Shown: positions 8,998 through 17,942 of the stretch, piece after piece
Position numbering within the stretch: the stretch's first letter is position 1
Layout: the number at the start of each line of letters is the position of its first letter
Source: Dongia_B soli
GTDB lineage: Bacteria > Pseudomonadota > Alphaproteobacteria > Dongiales > Dongiaceae
Assembly (NCBI RefSeq): GCF_034044715.1
Contig: NZ_JAXCLW010000001.1
Span: 186,001 to 250,000, forward strand
Direction: 5' to 3'
DNA: 64,000 bases
The notes under the pieces: generated by a model
The model's input: the letters and a program-made list of their open reading frames with translations, nothing else
Told to the model about the DNA's origin: nothing
Database searches by the model: none
Program-made: the position numbers and the translations under genes

Positions 8998-10705
8998 ATG
9001 AGCGCTGCAACGTGGCTGCATCATCGACCGATGGTCACCAAACTCCTGATCGCGCCTGCTTTGGCTTTTCTCGTGACAATCGGCCTTCTTGCCGCCTGCG
9101 CCCTCGGGTTTCCCACGCAAGCTAGCTATCTCCGCAACATGGGTGACGATCAGGAGCTGGTGATCAGCGTCGCCCAGGCTTTCCGCGAAATATCCACCAC
9201 CCATGCCTTGCTCTATCGCATCACCGCACAGGGCACGAACTCCACCAATTTCATGGATGCAAGCCAGCTCGACATGAATGCGGCGGTGAGCGAAATCGAA
9301 AGTCATATCACCGCCGCAGAGAAAACGGTCGCCAAGCTCGCCGCGGCCATGCCCTCGGTCGATGGCCTGCAGAAGGTCAAAGCCGATATCGCCGCCTATC
9401 ACGAGATTCTGAGAAAGGTGACCGATCTGGCGTCGCTCGGCTCAGCTTCGGCGATGAAAAAGATTCTCGACGCCGACACAGCCTTCCTGGCGCTGCAAGG
9501 CCCCTTCGTCTCGCTGCAGAAACAGCTGCAGGACGCGTCGCAGCAGCGCCAGAACGCTGCAGATCAATACAGCGGGCGCATCCAGCTGGGCTTGACCATG
9601 GGTGCCGCCTTGGGCCTGCTGGCGATGACATTGATCAGCTTTTGGCTTGGCCGCTTGCTGGTGCGGCGCGTGCGTATTCTATCCGAAAGCGTCACGACTC
9701 TCGCATCCGGCCAGACCAATATCGCCGCTATCGGCACTCATTATCGCGATGAATTGGGCCGGATCGAAACGGCGGTGCTGGTGTTCCGCAACAAGCTTGA
9801 GGAAAACCATCACCTCGTCGCGGCACAACACGCCACTGCCGCCGCCAATGCAGCGCGGCAGCAGCGTTTGGAAGAGGCCGTGTATCGCTTCGGCCAACAG
9901 ATCGAAAGCATCGTCCGGCATGTCGCCCAGGCGGTCGAACAGTTGCATGGCTCGGCCAGCGATCTGAAGGAAACGGCGGGTGCCGCAACCAGTCAGGCCG
10001 ATGCTGTCGCCGGCGCCTCTGCCGAAGCCAGCACCAATGTGGGCGCCATCGCCTCTGCCGTGGAAGAACTGGCAGGTTCATTGGCGGAAATCAGCCGCCA
10101 TGTCCGGGAATCTCACCGGATCTCCAATACCGCAATCGATCGCGGGCGGATCACCCATGAGCAGATGGACGCTTTGACCGGCGCCGCCCGAACGGGTCGG
10201 CGAAATCACCGATCTGATCCGTGACATCGCCCGCCAAACCAATCTCCTGGCGCTCAACGCCACGATTGAAGCGGCCCGGGCCGGCGAAGCCGGCAGCGGC
10301 TTTGCGGTCGTCGCCGGCGAGGTCCGCAGCCTGGCGGATCAAACAGGCCGCGCCGTCGCGGAAATCGGCGAGCGTATCAGCGAAATCCGCAGTGCCTGCA
10401 GCAGTGTCGCCAATTCCACTGGTGATGTCCTATCGATCATTCAACAGATGACCGGCCTGTCCAGCGCCATCGCCGATGCGGTGGAAAACCAGAACGGGGC
10501 GACCAAGGGCATCGCCGCCAATATGCAGGCGGCCGCTGCCCGCACCGCGACGGTTTCCAGCACCATTCAGGATCTCTCGCGCGCCGCCGGAACAACGGGA
10601 TCGGGCGCACATCAGGTCTTCAACGCGGCCGATGCGCTAAGCGAGCTTGGCCGGCATTTGCGGCAGGAAGTCGATGTTTTCCTGAAAGTAGTCGAAGCGG
10701 CCTGA
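8998..10705 (+). pseudogene. Methyl-accepting chemotaxis protein gene with single-base frameshift
   Basis: Read through one frameshift, the gene encodes a receptor of about 568 residues. It has a membrane segment (about 16-38), a periplasmic helical sensor, a second membrane segment (about 190-215), a HAMP region, and an MCP signalling domain whose hairpin tip reads IARQTNLLALNATIEAARAGE. The first frame stops at 10224; homology continues without a break in the +2 frame from about 10190 to the stop at 10705. One extra C in GCCGCCC at about 10186-10189 explains the shift. The ATG at 8998 follows GAGGAAGG. As written, the truncated protein would lack the CheA/CheW-contacting tip. It could be a true recent pseudogene, a sequencing error, or programmed slippage; the first two are more likely. 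Confidence 0.85.
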
Positions 10706-10714
10706 AAAAGAGCT

Positions 10715-11089
10715 TTATTCGGCGAGACGTTCCAGGCTTTCCCGCGCACGCGCCTGATGTTCCGGCTTGATATGCCGGGCGACGCTGCGGACGGCTGCAT
10801 AGATAACGGCCGCATCATCGGTGAAGCCGAACCAAGCCAGGAAATCGGGCGCGAGATCGATCGGGATGATGAAATAGGCAAGCGCGCCGAACAGAACGGC
10901 CTTGACCTGCAACGGCGTCGCGGGATCAATCGCGCAGTAATAGGCTGCTACCGCTTCGTCGAGGAATGGCAGCTTGCTGGCGAAACGGCGCACCTTCCGC
11001 CAAAAGCCGGCTTCAACCGTCTTCTGGTCCCGTTCCAGCTTCTCGGGATCATAGAGGACGACTTCCCGCCCCGTTTGCTCACCCGCCAT
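10715..11089 (-). CDS. YkvA-family (DUF1232) small membrane protein
   Basis: The 124-residue product carries the DUF1232 core, a hydrophobic hairpin with the characteristic YFIIPIDLAPDFLAWFGFTDD segment (about 70-92), flanked by helical, charged ends. The family occurs widely in bacteria and is membrane-associated; its biochemical role is not established. The ATG at 11089 has GAGGAG upstream, while the longer frame would start with TTG. It converges on the chemotaxis receptor gene, nine bases away. Confidence 0.85.
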   Translation of the reverse strand: MAGEQTGREVVLYDPEKLERDQKTVEAGFWRKVRRFASKLPFLDEAVAAYYCAIDPATPLQVKAVLFGALAYFIIPIDLAPDFLAWFGFTDDAAVIYAAVRSVARHIKPEHQARARESLERLAE

Positions 11090-11186
11090 TGACGCAATCT
11101 CCTCGCGACGCTCATGGCGGCGCAATTCTGCGCCTGCCGTCCTGCATATAAGTCGACTGGGCGGGTTTACAAGCCGATGCAGCCGG

Positions 11187-12122
11187 TCAGAATCCCGTGA
11201 GATCGGCTCCCTTCAACGCCAGCAATTGCCGGGTTTCGGCCGGTGTGGCGACATCCAGGGACAGGTTTTCCAGAATGGTGCGGATACGACGGACCTGATC
11301 GGCATTGCTGTGCGCCAATTCGCCTTTGCCAAGATAGAGCGAATCCTCCAGACCGACCCGGACATTGCCGCCCATGATCGCCCCCATGGTGACGAAACCC
11401 ATCTGGTGCCGGCCCGCCGCCAGGATGGACCAGTGATAATCCTGGCCGAACAATTTGTCGGCAATGCGGCGCATCTGCAGCAGGTTTTCCGGATCGGCAC
11501 CGATACCGCCGAGAATGCCGAAGATCGTCTGGACGAAAAGCGGCGGCTTGACCAGGCCACGATCGAGGAAATGCGCCAAGGTATAAAGATGGCCAACATC
11601 GTAGCATTCGAACTCGAACTTGGTGCCATGCGCTTCGCCGAGTTCCCGCAGGATGTGTTCGATGTCACCGAAAGTATTGCGGAAGATGAAGTCGCGGCTT
11701 CTCTCGATATGCTCGCGTTCCCAGTCATGCTGAAACGCCTGATATTTGTTGAGCAGCGGATAGAGCCCGAAATTCATCGATCCCATGTTAAGCGAGCACA
11801 TTTCCGGCTTCGCCACTATGGGCGCGGCCAGACGCTCCTGGACGGTCATGTTGCTTCCCCCGCCCGTCGTCACATTGATGACCGCATCGGTCGATTGCTT
11901 GATGCGGGGCAAGAACTCCATGAAGATGGCCGGATCGGGGCTCGGACGGCCGTCCTTGGGATCCCGCGCATGGAGATGCAGGATGGCGGCGCCGGCTTCG
12001 GCCGCCGCAATGGCATCGGCCGCGATCTGGTCCGGGGTCAACGGCAGATAAGGCGACATGGTGGGCGTATGAATAGAACCCGTCACCGCACAGGTGATGA
12101 TAACTTTGCGGGCGGCCGCCAT
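11187..12122 (-). CDS. BKACE-family beta-keto acid cleavage enzyme (DUF849)
   Basis: This 311-residue TIM-barrel enzyme belongs to the beta-keto acid cleavage enzymes related to 3-keto-5-aminohexanoate cleavage enzyme. They react a beta-keto acid with acetyl-CoA to give acetoacetate and a CoA ester. The zinc-binding HLHAR motif (about 49-53) followed by DPKDGRPSPDP is diagnostic, and the N-terminal KVIITCAVTGS strand is conserved. The acetoacetate product would feed the ligase encoded at 6625-8613, a possible metabolic link. GGGGAG precedes the ATG. The specific substrate (3-keto-5-aminohexanoate, dehydrocarnitine, beta-ketoadipate or another) cannot be read from sequence. Confidence 0.9.
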   Translation of the reverse strand: MAAARKVIITCAVTGSIHTPTMSPYLPLTPDQIAADAIAAAEAGAAILHLHARDPKDGRPSPDPAIFMEFLPRIKQSTDAVINVTTGGGSNMTVQERLAAPIVAKPEMCSLNMGSMNFGLYPLLNKYQAFQHDWEREHIERSRDFIFRNTFGDIEHILRELGEAHGTKFEFECYDVGHLYTLAHFLDRGLVKPPLFVQTIFGILGGIGADPENLLQMRRIADKLFGQDYHWSILAAGRHQMGFVTMGAIMGGNVRVGLEDSLYLGKGELAHSNADQVRRIRTILENLSLDVATPAETRQLLALKGADLTGF

Positions 12123-12279
12123 GAGAAACTCCCCTGGATTGTTGTTTTGCTGTGATGCTGCCGTCCCGCAGCCCTGCTGGCAACGATTTATTAACCAGGC
12201 TCGCGGCGTTATGAGGAAAGCCTATTCGGGCCGATAGCGAGACCCACAGAGACCCCTGGGAGACATCCTGGAACCGATC

Positions 12280-12957
12280 ATGTCCAAGCCACGCAGATAT
12301 CGCCCTCTCATCGCCGCTTTCCTCGGCAGCCTGGTCACCAGTTTCGCTCTGTCGCTGCCTGGCATTGCCGTGGCCCAGGCCAATACCGCGCAGGCCAGCA
12401 CCCAGGCCAGCCCAAATCCGACCGGCAGCGCCGCCAGTTCCCTCGACGTGATCGTCGATGGAGAGCGGCATAGCTGGCGCCCCTTGGAACAGGGCGCCGA
12501 TGTCGCCTGGGAGGCCTATCGCAAAGGCGATTATCAAGCTGCCGTGCCGGTCTTCGCCCGTCTCGCCAAGCTCGGCCATCCAGTGGCGGAATGGCTGATG
12601 GGGAATGTCTATTTCGCCGGCCAAGGCGTGCCGCAGGATTATCGCCGGGCCCTGGAGTGGTTCGAGAAGGCGGCCAACCAGGGCCTCATGCAGGCCTATG
12701 CGCCCACCGCGCAGCTTTATGAACAAGGCAAGGGAACACCGCTCGATCTCGGCAAGGCTTACATGTGGTACAACATCGCCATTGCCAATCTGCCCAGCAG
12801 CGTCGAGCGCTATAACCTGATGAAGCAGCGCGATACTGTCGGCGCGCTCATGACCCAGGCCCAGATCGAAGCGGCGCAAAAACGCTCGCTGCTCTTCCAG
12901 CCGAAAAAAGTCGTCCCGCCCGATATCGAAACAGCGCGCGAGATGTTGGGCGAATAA
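12280..12957 (+). CDS. Secreted Sel1-like repeat protein
   Basis: The 225-residue product has a cleavable signal peptide (basic start, hydrophobic stretch about 8-28, AVAQA-like cleavage region), a low-complexity Ala/Thr/Gln linker, and then two to three Sel1 repeats (about 80-175) with the typical GNVYFAGQGVPQDYRRALEWFEKAANQG pattern broken into helix pairs. Sel1 repeats are protein-binding scaffolds, here probably periplasmic. No enzymatic motif is visible. The stop lies three bases from the end of the convergent BetI-like regulator gene. Confidence 0.85.
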   Translation: MSKPRRYRPLIAAFLGSLVTSFALSLPGIAVAQANTAQASTQASPNPTGSAASSLDVIVDGERHSWRPLEQGADVAWEAYRKGDYQAAVPVFARLAKLGHPVAEWLMGNVYFAGQGVPQDYRRALEWFEKAANQGLMQAYAPTAQLYEQGKGTPLDLGKAYMWYNIAIANLPSSVERYNLMKQRDTVGALMTQAQIEAAQKRSLLFQPKKVVPPDIETAREMLGE

Positions 12958-12960
12958 AGC

Positions 12961-13692
12961 TCAGTCCGGCGCGGCCAGCCGCTGGCGCTTTGCCGTTTGC
13001 CGTCCCATATGGCCCGCCACTTCCCGACTAGCAGCCGCTTTCGCAAATGATGCAGCGATGTAATCGCGGCAGATCTGGATCGCGGTTTTCGCCTTCATCG
13101 AACTGCCCGGCACGGCAGAAGCGGACCAGAGTCCCTCGATCATCGCCCCCAGCCCAAGTCCGATCTGCCGGGCCTGGGTCGGCGAGAGGCCATGCTGGCG
13201 CGCGAGATTCCGGCATTGGCGCAGGATTTCGTCGGCGCAGCGCTTTTCGATCCGGTCGATCGCCTGAAGACTGGAATCGCCGTGACAGGCTTCACCCCAG
13301 AAGGCAAACCAGGCAGCCGCTTTCGGCTGACTGAAAACGACCGAATCGAAAGCGGCGATGACCATCGCATCGAGAATCTCCCGCGGCTCCCTGAGCCCGT
13401 CCGTGCGCTTGCGCCAGACAGCTTCATATTCTTCCGCCAGATCCTGGAACGCGGCACTGAACAATTCTTCCTTGCCGGCGAAATAGAAATTCGCCAGCCC
13501 GACGGAAAGGCCGCTTTCCTTTGCCACATCCTGGATGGTTGCACGCGCCACACCTTTCCGGCCAACGACCCGGATAGCCGCTTCAATCAGATGCCGCCGC
13601 TTGCGCTGTCCCTTGGCCTGCTGGCTTCTCGGCTGTTGCTCTTTCGGCTGCGATTCCCCGGCCTTCTGACCGTTCATTTCCTGCTTGGCCAC
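12961..13692 (-). CDS. BetI-like TetR-family transcriptional regulator
   Basis: This 243-residue regulator has an N-terminal charged extension (about 1-30, rich in Lys, Gln and Arg) before a TetR helix-turn-helix (about 32-78, with ATIQDVAKESGLSVGLANFYF) and a ligand domain like that of BetI, the choline-responsive repressor. The GTG at 13692 is chosen because AGGAAAA lies about ten bases upstream; an ATG five codons later is the alternative. It is divergent from a PotF-like binding protein gene, and an 18-base inverted repeat lies between them. No betaine-synthesis genes are nearby, so the ligand may be a polyamine or another amine; this is inference. Confidence 0.86.
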   Translation of the reverse strand: MAKQEMNGQKAGESQPKEQQPRSQQAKGQRKRRHLIEAAIRVVGRKGVARATIQDVAKESGLSVGLANFYFAGKEELFSAAFQDLAEEYEAVWRKRTDGLREPREILDAMVIAAFDSVVFSQPKAAAWFAFWGEACHGDSSLQAIDRIEKRCADEILRQCRNLARQHGLSPTQARQIGLGLGAMIEGLWSASAVPGSSMKAKTAIQICRDYIAASFAKAAASREVAGHMGRQTAKRQRLAAPD

Positions 13693-13772
13693 GTAACGTC
13701 TTTTCCTTTACCCCGGCGAAGCCTGAATAACGCAGCCCATCCGCAGGTTCAAGCATATCCGGGTAACTTCCA

Positions 13773-13790
13773 TTTGAACATTGATTCAAA
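13773..13790. promoter_or_regulatory. Inverted repeat TTTGAA-N6-TTCAAA, candidate TetR operator
   Basis: A perfect inverted repeat with 6-base arms lies between the divergent BetI-like regulator and potF-like genes, 81 bases from the first start and 137 from the second. Its size and symmetry are typical of TetR/BetI operators. Binding by the neighbouring regulator is inferred. Confidence 0.6.
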
Positions 13791-13926
13791 AATACTGGAC
13801 TTCGCGATTTTTGTCATGCGATGCTGCCGCGACGTTAAAAAAATCCGGGGAGAGCACGATTTTATGTCCGGGCGGACGGCGGCCCTAACAACGGCGGCAG
13901 GGACAAATACCATTCAGGGGAGTTTG

Positions 13927-15027
13927 ATGATGTTGCGTTTCTTGTGTTCTGCGGCCTTGTCTTTAGGTCTGGCGGTGTCGGCGTTCAGCGCCGTGGCCTC
14001 GGCCGAGGACAAGGTGCTGAATGTCTATAACTGGTCCGATTATGTCGCGCCGGATACGATCGCCAATTTTGAGAAAGAGACAGGCATCAAGGTCCGCTAC
14101 GACCTGTTTGAGAGCTATGACTCGCTCTATGCGAAATTGCTGGCCGGGCACAGCGATTACGACGTCGTCTTCCCCTCGGCCTGGGTCATGGGCAAGATGA
14201 TCAAGGCTGGTGTCTTCCACAAGCTAGACAAATCGAAGCTCAGCAATACGGCAACCCTCAACCCGACAATCATGAAAGTATTGGCCCAATACGATCCGGG
14301 CAACGAGCATGCGGTTCCTTATATGCGCTGGTCGACCGGCATTGCCTATGATGTCGACAAGGTGAAGAAGATTTTGCCGGATGCACCGCTGGATAGCGCC
14401 GCTCTGATTTTCGATCCGGCCAATGCCGAGAAGCTCAGCCAATGCGGCATCGAAATGGTGGATTCCTCCGAAGAGATCGTCGGCATGGCGCTTGGCTATC
14501 TCGGCAAGAATCCACTGTCGACCGATCCCGCCGATCTCAAAGCGGCACAGGAAATGATGGCGAAGATCAGGCCCTATATGAAGAAGATCGGACCCGGCAT
14601 CTATAACGACCTCGCCAATGGCGAAGCCTGTGTTGCCATCATCTGGTCCGGAGATTTCCGCCTAGCCACCGATGCCATTGCCACCGCCAAGTCACCCATC
14701 AAGCTCACCTATATGGTGCCGAAAGAAGGCTCATTCCTCGGCCTTGATGCCGTCGCCATTCCGTCGGATGCGCCGCATTACGAAAATGCACTGCTCTTCA
14801 TCAACTACCTGATGCGGCCGGATGTCATTGCCGGCATCACCAACTTCGTTCACTACGCCAATGCCAATACGGCGGCGGACACATTAGTGGCCACGGATAT
14901 CCGCAACGACCCGGTCACCTATCCGACCGATGAGATCCTACAGCGTCTGCTGCCGATGGAAGCGAAAAGCGATCAGGGCCTGCGTGCGATTACCCGCCTC
15001 TGGACCAATTTCATGAGCGGCCACTGA
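13927..15027 (+). CDS. Polyamine ABC transporter periplasmic binding protein (PotF/PotD-like)
   Basis: This 366-residue protein begins with a Sec signal peptide (about 1-25, cleavage near SAEDK) followed by the family opening LNVYNWSDYVAPDTIANFEKETGIK broken over two strands, the hallmark of spermidine/putrescine binding proteins. Residues around DYDVVFPSAW and the C-terminal YPTDEI segment also match PotF. GGGGAG precedes ATGATG at 13927/13930. It would capture putrescine or a related polyamine in the periplasm, but no permease or ATPase gene lies beside it, so it must work with a transporter encoded elsewhere or as a chemosensory binding protein. The divergent BetI-like regulator probably controls it. 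Confidence 0.93.
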   Translation: MMLRFLCSAALSLGLAVSAFSAVASAEDKVLNVYNWSDYVAPDTIANFEKETGIKVRYDLFESYDSLYAKLLAGHSDYDVVFPSAWVMGKMIKAGVFHKLDKSKLSNTATLNPTIMKVLAQYDPGNEHAVPYMRWSTGIAYDVDKVKKILPDAPLDSAALIFDPANAEKLSQCGIEMVDSSEEIVGMALGYLGKNPLSTDPADLKAAQEMMAKIRPYMKKIGPGIYNDLANGEACVAIIWSGDFRLATDAIATAKSPIKLTYMVPKEGSFLGLDAVAIPSDAPHYENALLFINYLMRPDVIAGITNFVHYANANTAADTLVATDIRNDPVTYPTDEILQRLLPMEAKSDQGLRAITRLWTNFMSGH

Positions 15028-15038
15028 CGACTTCGAAA

Positions 15039-15068
15039 GACGGGCCCGGCGGAAATGCCGAGCCCGTC
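15039..15068. terminator. Hairpin between convergent potF-like and osmC-like genes
   Basis: A 7-bp outer stem GACGGGC/GCCCGTC and a 4-bp inner stem CGGC/GCCG enclose a GGAAAT loop. The T-tract is weak on the plus side and a little better on the minus side, so it may serve both convergent genes. Confidence 0.65.
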
Positions 15069-15089
15069 ATTTGGGCAACCGTTTTCTGA

Positions 15090-15509
15090 TCATCCCAGAT
15101 CGATGATTTCGAAATCATGGGTAATGGTCGCGGTCTTTTCCAGCATGATGGAGGCCGAGCAGTACTTCTCAGCTGACAGAGCGATCGCTCGCTCCACCGT
15201 GTCAGGTTTTAAATTCCGGCCGCTGACAATGAAATGATAATGGATCTTGGTGAAGACCTTGGGGTCTTCAGTCGCGCGCTCCGCCTCCAACCGCAGATCA
15301 CATCCCTGGACGTCGTGCCGGCCGCGTTTCAGGATGTGCACCACATCGAACGCCGTGCACCCGCCGGCGCCCAGCAAAACATATTCCATCGGGCTCGGTG
15401 CAATGGTCGGTGCGTCCGGCGCCGGGGCCGCATGCATCACCACCGCATGGCCGCTATTGCTTTCCGCGACGAAGGTATTGCCTTCGACCCAATTGACCCG
15501 CCCTTTCAT
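15090..15509 (-). CDS. OsmC-family protein
   Basis: The 139-residue product has the OsmC/Ohr fold with the features of the YhfA-like branch: SPMEYVLLGAGGCTAFDVVHIL, where the cysteine is the peroxidatic-type residue, and a conserved C-terminal KYCSASIML cysteine. OsmC proteins reduce organic hydroperoxides or bind thiols in the cytoplasm. The ATG at 15509 follows TAGGAG; a longer start at 15533 is possible. It lies 31 bases after the methyltransferase gene on the same strand, so the two may be co-transcribed. Confidence 0.9.
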   Translation of the reverse strand: MKGRVNWVEGNTFVAESNSGHAVVMHAAPAPDAPTIAPSPMEYVLLGAGGCTAFDVVHILKRGRHDVQGCDLRLEAERATEDPKVFTKIHYHFIVSGRNLKPDTVERAIALSAEKYCSASIMLEKTATITHDFEIIDLG

Positions 15510-15540
15510 CGTCCCGGTACTCCTATGCCCCATATCGCCA

Positions 15541-17178
15541 CTATCGGATCGGCTTGAACCAGATCCGGGTATTGTCATAGCCGACCTCGACGGCCAATTC
15601 ATCCCCCGGCGCGACGGCAATCGGCGCGAGGAAAAATTCTGCGGCCTGTTTCCAATGGTTGGTTCGGCTGACGCTGCTGGAATGGTAGGTCGTGGTGTTA
15701 TCCATGAAGAGATCGAACCAAAAGGCAATGCCATGCACCACGCCGGTCTCCCGCACGGAAATCAGCAGGCGCCGCTGGTCCCGCATCGGCATTTCAGTGC
15801 AGAAATCGAAATCCAGCGCCGTAAAGGGGGCCGACAGGAACCGGTGCGGATCGGCAGCGAGATCGATCTGCGCATAGGCGGGCGAGCGAAAACGGTCGAA
15901 ATAACTGAGATCGAATCCCTCGATCTCATGCACCGGATTGATGCGGGCCAGATGTGGACACTCCAGCAAGGCGCCATAGACACGCGCTGCCGCCGGGATG
16001 ATCTTCGCTTCCGGCTTGACCAGCTTTTGCCTCGCATGGCTCAGCACTTGCAGCATGTTGGGCGCCAACATGCCGATATTGACCAGTTCGGACACGAAGA
16101 CATCCGCCTTCTCCGGCAAATCGGTCCCCACTTCCAACTGGGTGGATTTCTTGGGGATCACCTTGATGCGGTCGCTAAAGCCGTTGCGGGCGACGGTTTC
16201 CACCGCCGCCTCTGCCAAAGCCGGCAAGACTTCGCAGGTCACGACCTGCCCGGCGCCGGCCCGTGCCGCCATCATCGAGACCAGGCCGGAACCCGTACCG
16301 ATTTCCAGCACCAAATCGCCCGGACTCACCGCCGCTCGCAAGGCCGCGTCATAGGCCCTGTTGCGTTCGGTATCGTTGATCATTGGAATATGCCAGGCCG
16401 GTACCATGCTGGAGAGCTGCAGGCGCAAGGCGAATTCCAGATCCGCATCGTCAGGAAAACGCCGCACCGCATCCTGTAACAGCGCCAGCGCTTCCGCCGG
16501 CTTCTCCTGATCGTGCAGCACCTGTGCCAGCGAGGCATAAGCCGGCCGGCAATTGGGGTCGATTTCAATGGCGCGCCGGAAATAGCGCGTCGCTGCTTCC
16601 ATGTCGTCAGTATAATAAGCGAGCTCGCCGAGATTGAAATGGGCGTCCACAAAACCGGGCTGATGCAACGCCGCTTCCTGAAAGCAGATCGCGGCTTTCT
16701 CCAATTGCCCCTGGAACTTCAAAGCAAGGCCGAGATTATTGATGGCGCTGATCAGGCCGGGCATTACCGCCAGCGACTGACGAAAGCAACGCTCGGCATC
16801 CTCGGCCTGTCCCAGCCGCAGCAACGCATTCCCGAGATTGTTCCAGATCAGGCCGTCTCCGCCATCGAGATTGGTCGAGCGATAAAATGCCTGGGCCGCT
16901 TCCTGGAAACGGCCCATTTCAAATAGCAGGACCCCGCAGCTATTCTGATATTTGCTGTTCGTCGCATCATGGGCGGCGGCTCGCTCCAGCCAGCCGAGCG
17001 CTTCGTGCGCTTTGCCGCCTTCGTGGTGAATCATGATGCCCATGAGATGCATGGCAGCAGCGTCACCCGGTTGCTGGTGCAATGCCTCCTCGCAATACCG
17101 CCGGGCGCCTGCCAGATCGATACGTGCAATCGCACGCATTGCCTGTTCCAGCAGGGCCGATTGGGGCTCTGTCGTCAT
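15541..17178 (-). CDS. TPR protein fused to a PRMT7-like methyltransferase
   Basis: This 545-residue fusion has about six tetratricopeptide repeats (about 10-255) followed by a methyltransferase (about 265-545). The second half follows protein arginine methyltransferases of the PRMT7/9 type: the linker MINDTERNRAYDAALRAAV, SAM motif LEIGTGSG (291-298), acidic Glu316 at the end of strand 2, RNGFSDRIKVIPKKST, the SELVN part of the double-E loop (363-367) and an NHWKQ version of the THW loop (507-511). The second Glu of the double-E loop is not conserved (LAPN where PRMT7 has IGEG). AGGA precedes the ATG at 17178. It would be cytoplasmic, with the repeats choosing protein partners. Arginine methylation is an inference, and another target is possible. 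Confidence 0.85.
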   Translation of the reverse strand: MTTEPQSALLEQAMRAIARIDLAGARRYCEEALHQQPGDAAAMHLMGIMIHHEGGKAHEALGWLERAAAHDATNSKYQNSCGVLLFEMGRFQEAAQAFYRSTNLDGGDGLIWNNLGNALLRLGQAEDAERCFRQSLAVMPGLISAINNLGLALKFQGQLEKAAICFQEAALHQPGFVDAHFNLGELAYYTDDMEAATRYFRRAIEIDPNCRPAYASLAQVLHDQEKPAEALALLQDAVRRFPDDADLEFALRLQLSSMVPAWHIPMINDTERNRAYDAALRAAVSPGDLVLEIGTGSGLVSMMAARAGAGQVVTCEVLPALAEAAVETVARNGFSDRIKVIPKKSTQLEVGTDLPEKADVFVSELVNIGMLAPNMLQVLSHARQKLVKPEAKIIPAAARVYGALLECPHLARINPVHEIEGFDLSYFDRFRSPAYAQIDLAADPHRFLSAPFTALDFDFCTEMPMRDQRRLLISVRETGVVHGIAFWFDLFMDNTTTYHSSSVSRTNHWKQAAEFFLAPIAVAPGDELAVEVGYDNTRIWFKPIR

Positions 17179-17324
17179 CTCATTCCTCATCGCGGTATCG
17201 GAGGGCATAGCGGCCCGTATTTACTCTGCCACCCGTTACGAGTCGGCCGCCATCCCCAATCGGGCAGGCGCATGGATCGCCGTTTGAAACAACAAAGAGC
17301 GATACGCGATAAGGAGAGGGCAGA

Positions 17325-17609
17325 TCAAACGAGGATATTGACCAAGGAGCCGCGCGGCAGGTTGGGATTGGGCGGCGCATCGCCAAGATCAATCTGCGGC
17401 GTCGATGCCGCGCCATCGCCCGAGCTGGGTGCCGCACCCGCCGCCGCACCAACTATCGGCGCCGGATCAAGCGCAGCTGCCTGGGCCAGCAGATTCGTCA
17501 GGGTCTGACCCTGAACCTTTGCCTGGCGCATACTGGCGATCGAAACTTGCTGCGCCCGTTGCGCATTGCTCATCTGAACGGCGGCGGCACCAGCGGCGGC
17601 GATATCCAT
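17325..17609 (-). CDS. YjfB-like putative motility protein
   Basis: The 94-residue product matches the small YjfB family: an MDIAAAG start, a helical MSNAQRAQQVSIASMRQA segment, then a long Ala/Gly/Pro linker and a C-terminal GSLVNILV strand. Members are found near flagellar and chemotaxis genes; their role is not defined, and they may be secreted or structural. It lies 31 bases downstream of a second small flagellar-type gene on the same strand, so the two probably form an operon. Confidence 0.75.
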   Translation of the reverse strand: MDIAAAGAAAVQMSNAQRAQQVSIASMRQAKVQGQTLTNLLAQAAALDPAPIVGAAAGAAPSSGDGAASTPQIDLGDAPPNPNLPRGSLVNILV

Positions 17610-17639
17610 GGGTCGTTCCGAACGGCTACGGGTTAAAGA

Positions 17640-17861
17640 TCAGCTGACGATATCGAGCAGCGATTTCGTCATCTCGCCATCGGTCTTCACCACCGCAGCA
17701 TTGGCTTTGACCGCATTCGCCGCTTCGCTCAGCGAGACCGCATCCTTTGGATCGAGGGAGCCGGCGGCCACGTTCTGCGCCGTGTCGGTCAACTGCTTCT
17801 CTGCCTTTTTCAGGCCGTGCAGGGCATTTGCCGTGGTATGGCCGACCGAAGAGACATCCAT
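17640..17861 (-). CDS. Small flagellar rod/hook-like protein
   Basis: The 73-residue product resembles the paired helices at the ends of flagellar rod and hook proteins: an N-terminal MDVSSVGHTTANALHGLKKAE helix and a C-terminal ANAAVVKTDGEMTKSLLDIVS helix, without the middle domain. Such free-standing short proteins occur beside YjfB-like genes, and their function is unknown. The ATG at 17861 is preferred because GGAG stands seven bases upstream. A CtrA-like site on the same strand lies about 85 bases upstream (17943-17958), suggesting cell-cycle or motility control. Confidence 0.65.
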   Translation of the reverse strand: MDVSSVGHTTANALHGLKKAEKQLTDTAQNVAAGSLDPKDAVSLSEAANAVKANAAVVKTDGEMTKSLLDIVS

Positions 17862-17942
17862 CTGTGCAACTCCATAAAGAACAGGCAACAGGCATCAGCG
17901 CGGCGCCAGCCAGATGACAGGACGTTACCCTAGACACGCCGC

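Noticed and set aside
11226..12155. A plus-strand frame over the BKACE gene, 309 codons
   Set aside because: It is antisense to a recognisable BKACE enzyme and has no domain pattern of its own.
13192..13926. N-terminal extension of the PotF-like frame through the TetR gene
   Set aside because: The extension runs antisense through the BetI-like gene. The true start with signal peptide and GGGGAG lies at 13927.
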